Below are positions 9,690 through 19,549 of a DNA stretch of 64,000 nucleotides, one piece after another. The DNA lies in assembly GCF_003626695.1 (NCBI RefSeq), contig NZ_RBAH01000012.1, forward strand, positions 124,001 to 188,000. Direction: 5' to 3'. Numbering within the stretch: position 1 is the first letter of the stretch; every line of letters begins with the position of its first letter. The notes beneath the pieces are model-generated. The model was not told the origin of the DNA. It saw only the letters and a list, made by a program, of their open reading frames with translations, and did not search any database. Source of the DNA: Paenibacillus ginsengarvi (GTDB lineage: Bacteria; Bacillota; Bacilli; Paenibacillales; NBRC-103111). The position numbers and the translations under genes are program-made.

Positions 9690-9726
9690 ATCAAACACCC
9701 TTCAATATTAAACTTCCAGATTATCT

Positions 9727-10680
9727 TCAATCATTAAACCATTTGTAAACATTTGAATTACTTGCTTTTTGTCTTGATTTGATCCACTTTCTCTTTTTTA
9801 ACATTTTTGGTATTTTAGTCCAAAAGTCAATCCATATCGGTAGTAATAACGGTTCTTTGAAAATTACATAGCCAAAACTTAGAATCTCATACCAAATAAT
9901 TGGCATCAGATGTCGAATAACATATACTATACGATCATTTTTTACTAACATTTTATATCTATTTATATAAGAAAGACGACGAACAAAAATATGTTGCCTT
10001 TTCCGACTGCCAGACTTCCAACCACGTTCATGAATCGCGATCGCTTCTGGTTCATAATAGGCTTTCCAGCCCAGTAATTGTGCTCTCCATGCAACATCAA
10101 CATCTTCTTTATAAGCAAAAAAGTCTTCGTCAAAAAACTCGCCTTCAATACTTACCTCTTCAACCATGGTTCTCCTGTAAAAAGCGGCTGCTCCCGATAC
10201 ACCAAATACTTCTGCCTTGTCCTTCCATTTCACTGCACATTGATTCTCTCCCCGATCAAACGCCCTTCTTGCCCGATTAATAATTAGACCCGTGCTATCT
10301 ATTATCTCTTGCCTTTGTGAACGGATTAGCTTTCCAGTCACACTGCCTACGTTAGAATGGCACATCATCACTTCAACTAGTTTAGCCACAAATTCCCGAT
10401 CAAGAATGACGTCCGGATTCAAAACAAGATAGTAATTACTGTTTGATGCATGAATTGCCTGATTATGCGCCTGGGCAAAACCTGTATTAACTGAGTTAAC
10501 TATCACTTCAATCTTATTTTGGAATTTTCCCAAAATAATTCTTGTTCTGTCCGAAGACGCATTATCTATCACGATGATCTGAGAAATAGGATACGTTTGC
10601 TCCAAGACAGAGTCTAGACAGGCTTGAATGTAATCTTCGCTGTTAAAGGAGACTATGTGAACGCTCACTTCATGCGCCAA
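9727..10680 (-). CDS. GT2 family glycosyltransferase
   Basis: A 317-residue GT-A transferase with VSVHIVSFNSEDYI at the N-terminus, LVLNPDVILD as the metal/donor motif (NPDV in place of DxD) and YKEDVDVAWRAQLLGW as the catalytic-base region. This is the rhamnosyltransferase-like subclass also seen in the neighbouring gene. C-terminal hydrophobic and very basic stretches suggest membrane contact. Translation starts at a TTG one base after the rmlD stop, so the two are coupled. Donor and acceptor cannot be read from sequence; dTDP-rhamnose is the obvious candidate donor. Confidence 0.87.
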   Translation of the reverse strand: MAHEVSVHIVSFNSEDYIQACLDSVLEQTYPISQIIVIDNASSDRTRIILGKFQNKIEVIVNSVNTGFAQAHNQAIHASNSNYYLVLNPDVILDREFVAKLVEVMMCHSNVGSVTGKLIRSQRQEIIDSTGLIINRARRAFDRGENQCAVKWKDKAEVFGVSGAAAFYRRTMVEEVSIEGEFFDEDFFAYKEDVDVAWRAQLLGWKAYYEPEAIAIHERGWKSGSRKRQHIFVRRLSYINRYKMLVKNDRIVYVIRHLMPIIWYEILSFGYVIFKEPLLLPIWIDFWTKIPKMLKKRKWIKSRQKASNSNVYKWFND

Positions 10681-10681
10681 G

Positions 10682-11524
10682 TTATTCCCTCAGTTCTTGT
10701 ATGAAAGATCGTAGAGCCGTTCTCCAATGAGGCAACTCTTCAAATCCATTTATTCTAACAAACGAATGATCCATTACTGAATACTTTGGTCTAGGGGCGA
10801 GTTTAGGAAAATCATCGGTAGTACATGGCTCTACCTCTATCGAAATGCCTAGCTCTTCAAAAATTGCACAGGCTAGTTCATACCAGGAACAATTACCTGT
10901 ATTGGATACATGATAAATCCCATACTTATTTGTTATTATTAATTGAGCTAAAAATCTCACCAAGTCAACTGTATAAGTTGGTGAACCAATTTGATCATTC
11001 ACCACCCTAACTGTATTCTCTCTACTTGAGATATTTATCATAGTCTTCACAAAATTAGAACCTTGTAGACCAAATATCCAAGATGTTCTAACAATGAAAA
11101 ACTTTGAAGATAAGGATTGTACTAAAAGTTCTCCTGCTCTCTTAGATTTCCCATAAATATTTTGTGGATTTGTATTATCGAATTCATTATAAGGCTCTTT
11201 CGCCAATCCATCGAAAACATAATCAGTGCTAAGATAACAAAATTTTGCTCCTATCGCTTCAGTCGGCACCACTAAGTTCCTTGTTCCAAATGCATTAATC
11301 TTATAAGCAGAATCTTTATCACCTTCAGCAAGATCAACAGCAGTATAAGCTGCGCAATGCACAACTACATCTGGTTTAATTTCATTTATGCGTAATTTGC
11401 ATTGATCTTCATTGGTTATATCCAGTTCATCACGGCCATATCCATATATTTCATATTTACGTTCTAGTAGGGTGACCAACTCTTTACCCACTTGCCCATG
11501 AGCACCTGTAACTAAAATTCTCAC
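10682..11524 (-). CDS. rmlD: dTDP-4-dehydrorhamnose reductase
   Basis: Last step of dTDP-L-rhamnose synthesis: NAD(P)H-dependent reduction of the 4-keto sugar. A short-chain dehydrogenase-type fold of 280 residues with the nucleotide motif VTGAHGQVGKEL at residues 5-16, the active-site STDYVFDG segment and the YGKSK catalytic Tyr-Lys pair. It starts at GTG 11524, whose last two bases overlap the TGA of rmlB (GTGA), so translation is coupled. The order rmlA-rmlC-rmlB-rmlD in transcription direction is a complete pathway set. Confidence 0.96.
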   Translation of the reverse strand: MRILVTGAHGQVGKELVTLLERKYEIYGYGRDELDITNEDQCKLRINEIKPDVVVHCAAYTAVDLAEGDKDSAYKINAFGTRNLVVPTEAIGAKFCYLSTDYVFDGLAKEPYNEFDNTNPQNIYGKSKRAGELLVQSLSSKFFIVRTSWIFGLQGSNFVKTMINISSRENTVRVVNDQIGSPTYTVDLVRFLAQLIITNKYGIYHVSNTGNCSWYELACAIFEELGISIEVEPCTTDDFPKLAPRPKYSVMDHSFVRINGFEELPHWRTALRSFIQELRE

Positions 11525-12543
11525 TGGTTTACACTCATCCTAGTACCATATTGTTTCAAATAATAATTACGGTATTCACCAGCCTCTATATCCTTCCACC
11601 AATCTTGATTCTGAAGATACCAGTGTATTGTATTCCTTATACCTGTCTCAAAGTCATACATTGGATTCCATCCCAATTGACTACGAATCTTTTTAGAATC
11701 AATACCATAACGTCTGTCATGTCCAGGTCTATCCTGAACGAATTGAATCATCGTTTCAGGCTTACTTAGCTCTCTAAGAACAGTTTTTGCTAATTGTAAA
11801 TTTGTTCTTTCATTATTTCCACCGATATTATAGACTTCACCATTGACCCCCCTATTAAGAACCAGATCGATGGCGGAGCAATGATCTTCAACATAGAGCC
11901 AATCACGTATATATAAACCATCTCCATAAATTGGTATAGCTTTTTCACTTAAAGCGTTAACTATAATCAAAGGTATCAGCTTTTCTGGAAATTGAAATGG
12001 TCCGTAATTATTAGAGCAGCGTGTAATAACCGTAGGTAGACCATAAGTTTCGTAATATGCACGAACTAGAAAATCGCCCCCTGCTTTACTAGCGGAATAG
12101 GGACTATTGGGTAAAAGGGGTGTTTCCTCATTAAAGAACCCTTCTTCCCCAAGGCTTCCATATACTTCATCTGTCGAAATCTGAACAAATTTTGAAACTT
12201 TATTCAGTCTTGCTTCTTCCAAAAGAACTTGTGTTCCCAAAACATTTGTTTTCACAAAAATATCAGGCGCCATTATACTTCGGTCTACATGCGATTCAGC
12301 GGCGAAATTGACTACTGCGTCGATACCTAACTTAAATATTTGATTAACTTCTGTACGATTTGCTATATCAGCCTTTATAAATTTATAGTTAGGATTGTTT
12401 TCAACTTTAATCAAGTTATTTAGATTACCCGAGTACGTCAACAAATCAACATTAAAAATTTTACAATCGGCATGTTTGTTTAACATATATACTATAAAAT
12501 TGCTGCCGATAAAACCTGCACCACCAGTTACGAGAATCCTCAT
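11521..12543 (-). CDS. rmlB: dTDP-glucose 4,6-dehydratase
   Basis: Converts dTDP-glucose to dTDP-4-keto-6-deoxyglucose with tightly bound NAD. The 340-residue extended SDR protein has [12 protein letters not shown] at the N-terminus, NFAAESHVDRS, the STDEVYG active-site segment and the YSASKAGGD catalytic Tyr/Lys. Motifs and length are complete. The upstream ribosome site is modest (GGCTGGTG). It overlaps rmlD by four bases. Confidence 0.97.
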   Translation of the reverse strand: MRILVTGGAGFIGSNFIVYMLNKHADCKIFNVDLLTYSGNLNNLIKVENNPNYKFIKADIANRTEVNQIFKLGIDAVVNFAAESHVDRSIMAPDIFVKTNVLGTQVLLEEARLNKVSKFVQISTDEVYGSLGEEGFFNEETPLLPNSPYSASKAGGDFLVRAYYETYGLPTVITRCSNNYGPFQFPEKLIPLIIVNALSEKAIPIYGDGLYIRDWLYVEDHCSAIDLVLNRGVNGEVYNIGGNNERTNLQLAKTVLRELSKPETMIQFVQDRPGHDRRYGIDSKKIRSQLGWNPMYDFETGIRNTIHWYLQNQDWWKDIEAGEYRNYYLKQYGTRMSVNQ

Positions 12544-12555
12544 GTGTTCACCAGC

Positions 12556-13104
12556 CTAAACAAAATTGATATCAGCATCTTTAAATAATGGAAAGTTCTG
12601 ATCTTTAGCGGAAAGAATCGGATTCGATGTTGGCCACGTGATTCCTAGATCTTCATCTGCCCATAAAATTCCTCTTTCATGATGAGGGCTGTAGTATTCA
12701 TCGACCTTGTAAATTACCTGGGTATTTTCAACGATTGTACAAAAGCCATGTGCGAAACCTTTCGGGATAAGCAACTGTCGTTTGTTAGCCTCACTGAGTA
12801 TTACTCCAAACCATCGTCCGAATGTAGGGGAATTTCTTCGAATATCTAAGACAACATCATATATTGCCCCAGAAATGACTCGCATAAGTTTCATTTGCGC
12901 TTTTGGATTTAATTGATAGTGGAGTCCTCGTAATACTCCCGCTTCCTTTGAAAGTGAATGATTATCTTGCACAAAATTCACTTCTATACCATGCTCTAGT
13001 AGCACTTGTTTACTATAGCTTTCCACAAAAAAACCACGTTCATCATAATGAATTGTAGGCTCAACAATAAAAACTCCGTCCAATGTTGTATTAATTAATT
13101 TCAT
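12556..13104 (-). CDS. rmlC: dTDP-4-dehydrorhamnose 3,5-epimerase
   Basis: A cupin-fold epimerase of 182 residues that acts between RmlB and RmlD. Diagnostic pieces are ERGFFVESYS, QDNHSLSKEAGVLRGLHYQ (the active-site His region), IPKGFAHGF and the Tyr region YKVDEYYSP. The start has an AAGGTAGGTG ribosome site. It sits 8 bases after rmlA and 12 bases before rmlB. Confidence 0.97.
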   Translation of the reverse strand: MKLINTTLDGVFIVEPTIHYDERGFFVESYSKQVLLEHGIEVNFVQDNHSLSKEAGVLRGLHYQLNPKAQMKLMRVISGAIYDVVLDIRRNSPTFGRWFGVILSEANKRQLLIPKGFAHGFCTIVENTQVIYKVDEYYSPHHERGILWADEDLGITWPTSNPILSAKDQNFPLFKDADINFV

Positions 13105-13112
13105 ATCGACAC

Positions 13113-13859
13113 CTACCTTATTTTTAGTATACCGAATTCATCCCCCAAGTGAAGTTCTTTTGCCAATTCATTCGCTTTCGATAAAGAAGTTTGTGTACCA
13201 GCATCAGTCCACCAGCCCTTCAAAATATCGTATGTTAATTCATTATTACGTATATAGGCATTATTAACATCAGTAATTTCGAGTTCTCCGCGGAGAGAAG
13301 GTTTTAATCCTCTAATAAGATTAAAAACCCTGTTATCATACATATAAATCCCAGTTACAGCATAGCTGCTCTTGGGATTCTTGGGTTTTTCTTCTATTGA
13401 AACAATTTTATTATCAATAAGTTCCGGTACGCCAAATCTTTGAGGATCCTCTACCTGTTGAACAAGTATTTTGGCTCCATTCTTTTGTTGAATAAAATTC
13501 TTAACATATGGAGTAATGTTGTCAGAAAACACATTATCCCCAAGTATGACCACCATTTTATCAGAACCTACAAATTGTTCTGCTAAACCAAGTGCCTGCG
13601 CGATTCCGCCAGCTTCATCTTGAACTTTATAAGTCAAAGATACACCAATCTCACTACCACTGCCCAGAAGATTAACTACATCACCCATATGTTCTTTACC
13701 TGTTACAACCAATAAATCATATATCTCCGCAGCTTTTAGTTTTGCTACAGCATGGTAAATCATCGGATATTTACCTACAGGGAGAAGATGCTTATTTGTT
13801 ACTTTAGTTAAAGGATAGAGTCGAGAACCAGTTCCACCAGCAAGAATTATCCCTTTCAT
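13113..13859 (-). CDS. rmlA: Glucose-1-phosphate thymidylyltransferase
   Basis: First enzyme of dTDP-L-rhamnose synthesis, joining dTTP and glucose-1-phosphate. At 248 residues it is the short form common in Firmicutes, lacking the C-terminal allosteric extension of the enterobacterial RmlA. The N-terminal signature GIILAGGTGSRLYPLT with NKHLLPVGKYPMIYH is complete, and VILGDNVF carries the metal-binding Asp. GGAGGG precedes the ATG. Confidence 0.95.
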   Translation of the reverse strand: MKGIILAGGTGSRLYPLTKVTNKHLLPVGKYPMIYHAVAKLKAAEIYDLLVVTGKEHMGDVVNLLGSGSEIGVSLTYKVQDEAGGIAQALGLAEQFVGSDKMVVILGDNVFSDNITPYVKNFIQQKNGAKILVQQVEDPQRFGVPELIDNKIVSIEEKPKNPKSSYAVTGIYMYDNRVFNLIRGLKPSLRGELEITDVNNAYIRNNELTYDILKGWWTDAGTQTSLSKANELAKELHLGDEFGILKIR

Positions 13860-13910
13860 TGTTACCCTCCATTTTCAAAAGATAACGAACACGACTTGAT
13901 ACAAATTTAA

Positions 13911-14804
13911 TTATTTTATAAAAGGAAACTTCTTAAGTTTATATTTAGCATAATTAATTACTCTATCAAATAAGAAAAAACGACGATTAATTTCTTCTAC
14001 AGACTTACTGATGTTCACCAATAAGCCAATGCCTATTTTATTTTTACTGATGTCATCTCGTAAGTACTTATTTCTTAGTATAGTATCATACATTTTGTGT
14101 TTATCTATACCACCTATTACTGAATTGCTATAATCGGATGATTTACTTACTAATCTATGATGATAGAAAGCCAGAGAATCTTTGATTACATGAATATCGA
14201 ATTTCCCCATAAATCTCAAATTAAAATCCCAATCACCTAGTACAGGAAGATCAGAATTATACATACCGATTTCGTCAAAAACACTTCTTTTATATAAAAA
14301 GGAAATTGGAGGAAACAAATTAGACGCGCACATTCTATACAAAGTTATTGAGTCTAGTGAACTATTAAAAGGAGCTTTTCTTAATTCAATAACTTTATCA
14401 TTATCTATTTTCTCAACAACTTTTATACTATGCGTTATAACACCTTTTACATTATCATAGGGACATTGATCCATATAGCCTATTGTCGTTTTTAAAAAAT
14501 CTTTGTGCCAAGAATCATCGTCGTCATGAATAACTACATACTCACTACTAGAATTTTGTATTCCTTTATTCGATGCTGCTTCCATTCCAATAGAGGTTTG
14601 ATTATGAATTACAGTTATTTTCTCAGTAAATTTCTCTTGATAAGATTCAACTAATTTATCAATTTCTCCTGAATCTCCTCCGTCATTTACTATGACCATA
14701 ATCCAATCAGAAAATGTTTGATTCACAACACTCTCCAATGCTCTTTTCAACAAAATGTTCCTATTTTTTGTTCTAGTTATTATCGCTACTTTTCCTCTTT
14801 TCGT
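13911..14804 (-). CDS. GT2 family glycosyltransferase with a non-canonical (ACG) candidate start
   Basis: A GT-A transferase. From the first conventional start (TTG 14753) it would have 280 residues but would lack the first beta strand of the fold. The same open frame continues upstream and encodes KVAIITRTKNR, the expected GT2 N-terminus. The only codon there with a well-placed ribosome site (AGGAGG, seven bases) is ACG at 14802-14804, giving 297 residues. The DxD-like motif is VIHDDDDSW and an LGDWDFNLRF segment holds the acceptor region. It overlaps the preceding glycosyltransferase gene by 32 bases. Either ACG is used, or an ATG has mutated and the gene is silenced. Donor sugar is unknown. 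Confidence 0.75.
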   Translation of the reverse strand, partial: TKRGKVAIITRTKNRNILLKRALESVVNQTFSDWIMVIVNDGGDSGEIDKLVESYQEKFTEKITVIHNQTSIGMEAASNKGIQNSSSEYVVIHDDDDSWHKDFLKTTIGYMDQCPYDNVKGVITHSIKVVEKIDNDKVIELRKAPFNSSLDSITLYRMCASNLFPPISFLYKRSVFDEIGMYNSDLPVLGDWDFNLRFMGKFDIHVIKDSLAFYHHRLVSKSSDYSNSVIGGIDKHKMYDTILRNKYLRDDISKNKIGIGLLVNISKSVEEINRRFFLFDRVINYAKYKLKKFPFIK

Positions 14805-15887
14805 AAAAATACCTCCTTCTCTCCGATGATACCAATGCTATATATAACTGCTTTAAAGTTGAGACCACACCATATAATTCTAAATGGCTTGAAAATTTGT
14901 CAATAACAAAAGAAACATTATTATATGGATTAATAAATTTTGCTATCTTACGAATCACTGTTATTACTTTGTGGCGATATTTATGTTTTGTCCAACCCAT
15001 CCTCAATTCTAATGCGTATTCCAATGCTTCATTCTCATAGACATGCTTGATCCTATTAGCTTCCCTGATTTTCTGAGCACAAGCTTGTAATATTTCAATT
15101 ACATGTTTCTTATTTAATTCGTTTATTTCGCAGGTCAAAGGACATAATAATTGTAGTTCTTCACTCGAAAAGGTGATCTCCAATCGCCGGAATGAATCCA
15201 TCATTACTTTTTTATAATTATTTGCTCCTTCATTTTTTCTTAAACCAGTATAATTGGAACTATGAAATCTATATTTAAGCAAGACTTGTTGCATATTTGC
15301 GAATTTGATATAATGACATGCACGAGACCATAGTTCAAAATCTTCAGATGAATTGAAATCGCCATCGTACATTAAATTATACTCTTCCATTATATCTTTT
15401 TTTAACATTACAGTGGGATGCCTAATAAAACAATAGAACATCAAACCAGCTTTAATATATTCATGGGTAAGGGGAAAATTATCCCGCAATAAAGGTGTTT
15501 CTATCCCTTTTTCATTTAAATACGTCACATTAGTTCCGCATATGGAGATATCAGGATTATCCTCCAAGTATTTCACTTGGTCTTCTAATCGGTTTGGTAA
15601 TGAAATGTCATCGGCATCCATTCGGGCAATATATTTGCCTCTAGCCTTCCCTATCCCATTATTGATTGAGAGTGAAATTCCTTTTTTTTTTCGTTTTTCA
15701 AAAAAACTATTCTATCATCTTGCTTCATGTATTCAAGAACAATATTATCTGAGTCATCGTCACCATTATGTTCACTTACAATGATTAACTCAAAATCCCT
15801 TAACGTTTGGGTTAGTATACTTTCTATAGCTTCACGCAAAAACCTCTCACTGTTAAATATAGGCATTATCACTGAAACTTTAGGCAT
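14773..15887 (-). pseudogene. GT2 family glycosyltransferase interrupted by a frameshift at an A10 tract (broken or phase-variable)
   Basis: The ATG at 15887 (GAGG site upstream) opens a normal GT2 N-terminus, PKVSVIMPIFNSERFL. The frame ends at 15651, shortly after a run of ten A on the coding strand (15682-15691). Adding one A, or removing two, restores the frame into GISLSINNGIGKARGKYIARMDADD and the remainder down to 14773, about 370 residues in all. No other lesion is visible, which fits phase variation, transcriptional slippage or a recent or artefactual indel rather than decay. The N-terminal half closely resembles the domains of the 1158-residue enzyme next door, so it may add the same kind of sugar. 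Confidence 0.82.
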
Positions 15888-16028
15888 TAGATGATCCTCA
15901 CTTTTCCTCATTCGTGAAATATTACAAGAACGAATACAGTCACATAATCTGACTGTATTCGTTGTTTAATATCTAAAATATTCCTGATCATTCTTCTAAA
16001 CTAAACCCTAAATTGTCAAAATATCACT

Positions 16029-19000
16029 TTACCTCATCTGCATTTCTCTGGGAGTATCTGTTTGATACATTAGTTCGTCCGATGACTCTTCTTGTAAACT
16101 TAAAACAATATCGTCTTTAATCCGCTCTCCACATTTACCATCGAAGAATGGAATACAAAGTTTAAATGCCGCATCTCTTAGTTGTTTCTTGGGATCAGCC
16201 CCTTCTTTACACATTTCAACAAAATTAACCATATCTTCACTGGTAGTACCTTGATAATAACTCTCAACCAAAGGTGTTATAGCTTGTGTTAGTGGTTCAT
16301 TAAAATCGGGATTATACATATATAATATCGGTACACCAGTTGCTGCCGCTTCAATCATCACGGCGCTTCTATCGACTATAATATAATCTGCACTTAGAAG
16401 AGAGGGCCGATAATCATCATCCCTGTCAATATACACATTTTCCTTGATTTCTAAAGTGTCGATGAGTTTTAATGTTTGCATTTTTATAGTCGGGTCATTA
16501 TTAAACTCATGGAATCTTGGATGTGGCATAAATATAAAGAATAAATCAGAAAAATGTTCAACCATTTTCGTGAACAGTAGATATTCATTTATATATGGAG
16601 TTACTAAGTTATCTTTACCATTTTCTTTAATAACCTTTGGAAAATGAACTTTCCAAAGAACAATTTTTCTACCCTTTGCTCTTTTTGCAATAGTTCCATT
16701 TAATCTATAATTACCTCTTTGATATAAACTATCAAACTTGGGGAGACCTAATGCTTTAACAGCTTCTCCATTATCCGAATGGAATCGATATTCCTTAAGC
16801 ATAGCATCTGAAAAAGTATAGGTTCTCCAACTATTTTTAACAACATCTTGATTAAAATGAGCATCTCTAGCATGTTCGGTATCCGCAATTTCAATTCCAT
16901 ATGGAATATAAACAGTCCTAATTCCTTTATTCTTCATAAAACTACTTGTAAGCTTGTCTCTTCTGTTCGAATCATAAGGAGTTTGTAGAACCACTACGTG
17001 TGGTTTATATCCATCAACATCAAATTCTTCCCATGGAATAAACAAATGCCCTGTTCTAACTAAATAACTTCTTGCAGTTTCAACTTTTATAGATGGATCA
17101 ATATTCTCATCGTAGCAAACTAGAACAACTTCGAATCTATTATCATTAAGACACTCCGTATATAAACTTTCAAGAGATGGCCAAAAAGAAGCTACTTGAA
17201 ACAAAAATACGATTCTTATTTTCTCTCCATTCTTGTATTTAACCAAATTATTACGAAATGACATCTTACTAACTGTTTGCTGAAGACTAATCACTCTTTT
17301 TTCTAGCTCCCAAATCCGTGCATCCATTGTTCTACTCAAACGCTTATAATCATCCTTGGAAATACTTTCAATCGCATTCACTAGACGATTGTGACGGTCC
17401 CATGTATAATTTTCAACTGATGTAATAATTCTGTTTTCCATTCCACTTAACTTCTCTTCGACTCTTCTTCTGATTGGATTGATAAGTGGTTTTAGCACTT
17501 TTTTTAATATTTTCCTGGTTCTTAGGTTTAATGTTGGATTATCTCTCAAAAATCTTTTTAATTTAACAATAAATGAAGGTCTATAGTTTTCGTCGAAAAT
17601 TTCATTAATATCCGATACATGCTGGGGGTTGTTCCAAGACTCGTTATATTTAGCCCACTTCCACTTTGCTGACAAAATATTCAGCAAACTTTGTTTATCA
17701 TAGAATTTTACAATATTATTTGTTTCCCAAATTTTCAAAAGAATCTCTTTAAATCGTTCCAACATCATTGCTCGCTTCTTTTCATCATCACTTAAAAATA
17801 AATTCCCCCAACCATCAAAGAGATAAACATTATCTTCCGAAATATGCATTTTAAGGTTGTTTTCCAATGATTTCGCTACAATATAACCGCTTTCTTTCTT
17901 AAGAGCTTCCATCTTCGTCAGAGTAACATTATCTTCGCCCCATCTGTACTCACCTAGTACTTCTGGAATATTAACTATATCTGTTACTGCAACTGTTCGT
18001 GTCCATAATTCAAAATCTTCAGCTAAGTAATTATTGTTGTAAAACAAATTATTTTCAATAAAAACTTTTTTTCTAAGCATAAGTGTTGAATGACATAAAT
18101 CACAATAAAAAAGTAAATTGGCCCTCGTTTGATGAGCTGTTGTTGGCGGCTTGTGAACCCAATTGCTTTTTGGACCAAAATGATGTTGATATGTTCCGCA
18201 TACACCTACGTTAGGGTTTTCTTCCATCATCTTTACTTGTTTCTCAAAACGGGTCGGATGAGCAAGATCATCTGCATCTAGACGAGCTAAGTATTTGCCG
18301 TTCGCCAGTCTCATACCTTTGTTTAAGGATTCACCCAAGCCAAGACGTACATCATTCTGAATTAAACGGAACCTCTGGTCGTGAATGGCATACGCCTTCA
18401 CAATTTCTGATGAGCCGTCGTTAGAACCATATTCATTTACCACAAGAAACTCCCAATCTGTAAATGTCTGTTTTAATACACTATCTATAGCCTCTCTCAG
18501 ATGCTTTGCACTGTTATAAACAGGCATGAGAACAGTTACAATTGGAGTTGTCGATGTATTTTCAAATTCGTTATAAGCAAATTCATCAAATTTCAAACCA
18601 CAAGCTCGGCAAATCCAACCCCAACGTTTGTGAAGTATTTCTTCTAACGCTTCAACATTAAATATTTTCAATTCGCAATTTTTATTTCGTATTTCCTCAA
18701 GTAATTGGAAACCATCCTTTAAAAATTTTGCTTTGTCTTTTATTAACCGCTCTTCGGGTAAACTTCTCCATCCTGATAAAAGCATCAAATCACGATCAGT
18801 CATATCAATACCCAAGTATTCCAGTGTCCTTGCATTTATTTCTCTTACTTCTTGTTTTAAGCGCTCCCCTTTAGAAATGCTAATATTTTGAAATCCCCAA
18901 CGATGGTCTACTAATACTTCATTCAAATTAACTATATGTGCTTCAAACATTATACGTGTCCAAAGTTCAAAATCTTCGCCTAAAAAATCCGGATTATATC

Positions 19001-19505
19001 TCCAATTATTTCGTATGAAAGTCTCTTTACGAAACATAACCGAGCAGTGACTTATCTCACAACCAAACAACAAAGCTGCTTTTAATTGTTCTCTCTCACA
19101 TGGAACATGCTGAACCTCATTACCTTGTGGTGTAACACTCCTTTGCAGAGTTCCGCATAAATCAACATCTGGATTACTCTCCAAATAATTAACTTGTTTC
19201 TGTAATCGAGTTGGATAAGAGGGATCGTCTACATCTACCCTAGCAATATACTCGCCATTAGCTCGATTAATTCCAACATTCAAAGAATCAGCTAAACCAA
19301 GTTTTGTTGTATTTTGAACCAAAATAATTCTGCTGTCTTGTTGTGCAAAACGTTTAATGATTTGCTCTGACCCATCACAAGAGCCATACTCATTAACAAT
19401 AATGAACTCCCAATCTGTAAATGTTTGGTTCTGTATGCTTTGAATTGATTCTTTTAAAAATTTAGCGCCATCACAAACTGGCATGACTACTGAAACTTTT
19501 GGCAT
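16029..19505 (-). CDS. Three-domain glycosyltransferase: GT2, GT2, and TagF/TagB-like glycerophosphotransferase domain
   Basis: An 1158-residue multidomain enzyme. Domain 1 (about 1-310) is a GT2 fold with DVDD at 91-94; domain 2 (about 321-625) is a second, similar GT2 fold with DADD at 410-413; each is followed by a helical tail containing a WGW or WKW motif. A linker with basic and coiled-coil character (about 645-750) leads to a third domain (about 762-1135) like the CDP-glycerol glycerophosphotransferase family (TagB/TagF), including FIFMPHPR and ADYIIVDRSAVMIEAA. It may extend a disaccharide repeat and add a glycerophosphate-type group or cap. The ATG follows GAGGGGG. Fused multi-transferases such as WsaE build S-layer glycans in Geobacillus, but the exact reactions here are inferred. 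Confidence 0.85.
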   Translation of the reverse strand: MPKVSVVMPVCDGAKFLKESIQSIQNQTFTDWEFIIVNEYGSCDGSEQIIKRFAQQDSRIILVQNTTKLGLADSLNVGINRANGEYIARVDVDDPSYPTRLQKQVNYLESNPDVDLCGTLQRSVTPQGNEVQHVPCEREQLKAALLFGCEISHCSVMFRKETFIRNNWRYNPDFLGEDFELWTRIMFEAHIVNLNEVLVDHRWGFQNISISKGERLKQEVREINARTLEYLGIDMTDRDLMLLSGWRSLPEERLIKDKAKFLKDGFQLLEEIRNKNCELKIFNVEALEEILHKRWGWICRACGLKFDEFAYNEFENTSTTPIVTVLMPVYNSAKHLREAIDSVLKQTFTDWEFLVVNEYGSNDGSSEIVKAYAIHDQRFRLIQNDVRLGLGESLNKGMRLANGKYLARLDADDLAHPTRFEKQVKMMEENPNVGVCGTYQHHFGPKSNWVHKPPTTAHQTRANLLFYCDLCHSTLMLRKKVFIENNLFYNNNYLAEDFELWTRTVAVTDIVNIPEVLGEYRWGEDNVTLTKMEALKKESGYIVAKSLENNLKMHISEDNVYLFDGWGNLFLSDDEKKRAMMLERFKEILLKIWETNNIVKFYDKQSLLNILSAKWKWAKYNESWNNPQHVSDINEIFDENYRPSFIVKLKRFLRDNPTLNLRTRKILKKVLKPLINPIRRRVEEKLSGMENRIITSVENYTWDRHNRLVNAIESISKDDYKRLSRTMDARIWELEKRVISLQQTVSKMSFRNNLVKYKNGEKIRIVFLFQVASFWPSLESLYTECLNDNRFEVVLVCYDENIDPSIKVETARSYLVRTGHLFIPWEEFDVDGYKPHVVVLQTPYDSNRRDKLTSSFMKNKGIRTVYIPYGIEIADTEHARDAHFNQDVVKNSWRTYTFSDAMLKEYRFHSDNGEAVKALGLPKFDSLYQRGNYRLNGTIAKRAKGRKIVLWKVHFPKVIKENGKDNLVTPYINEYLLFTKMVEHFSDLFFIFMPHPRFHEFNNDPTIKMQTLKLIDTLEIKENVYIDRDDDYRPSLLSADYIIVDRSAVMIEAAATGVPILYMYNPDFNEPLTQAITPLVESYYQGTTSEDMVNFVEMCKEGADPKKQLRDAAFKLCIPFFDGKCGERIKDDIVLSLQEESSDELMYQTDTPREMQMR

Positions 19506-19549
19506 TTAAATCCCCCTCTACTTTGGTAAACTGTAAGAGCTTACCTCTG

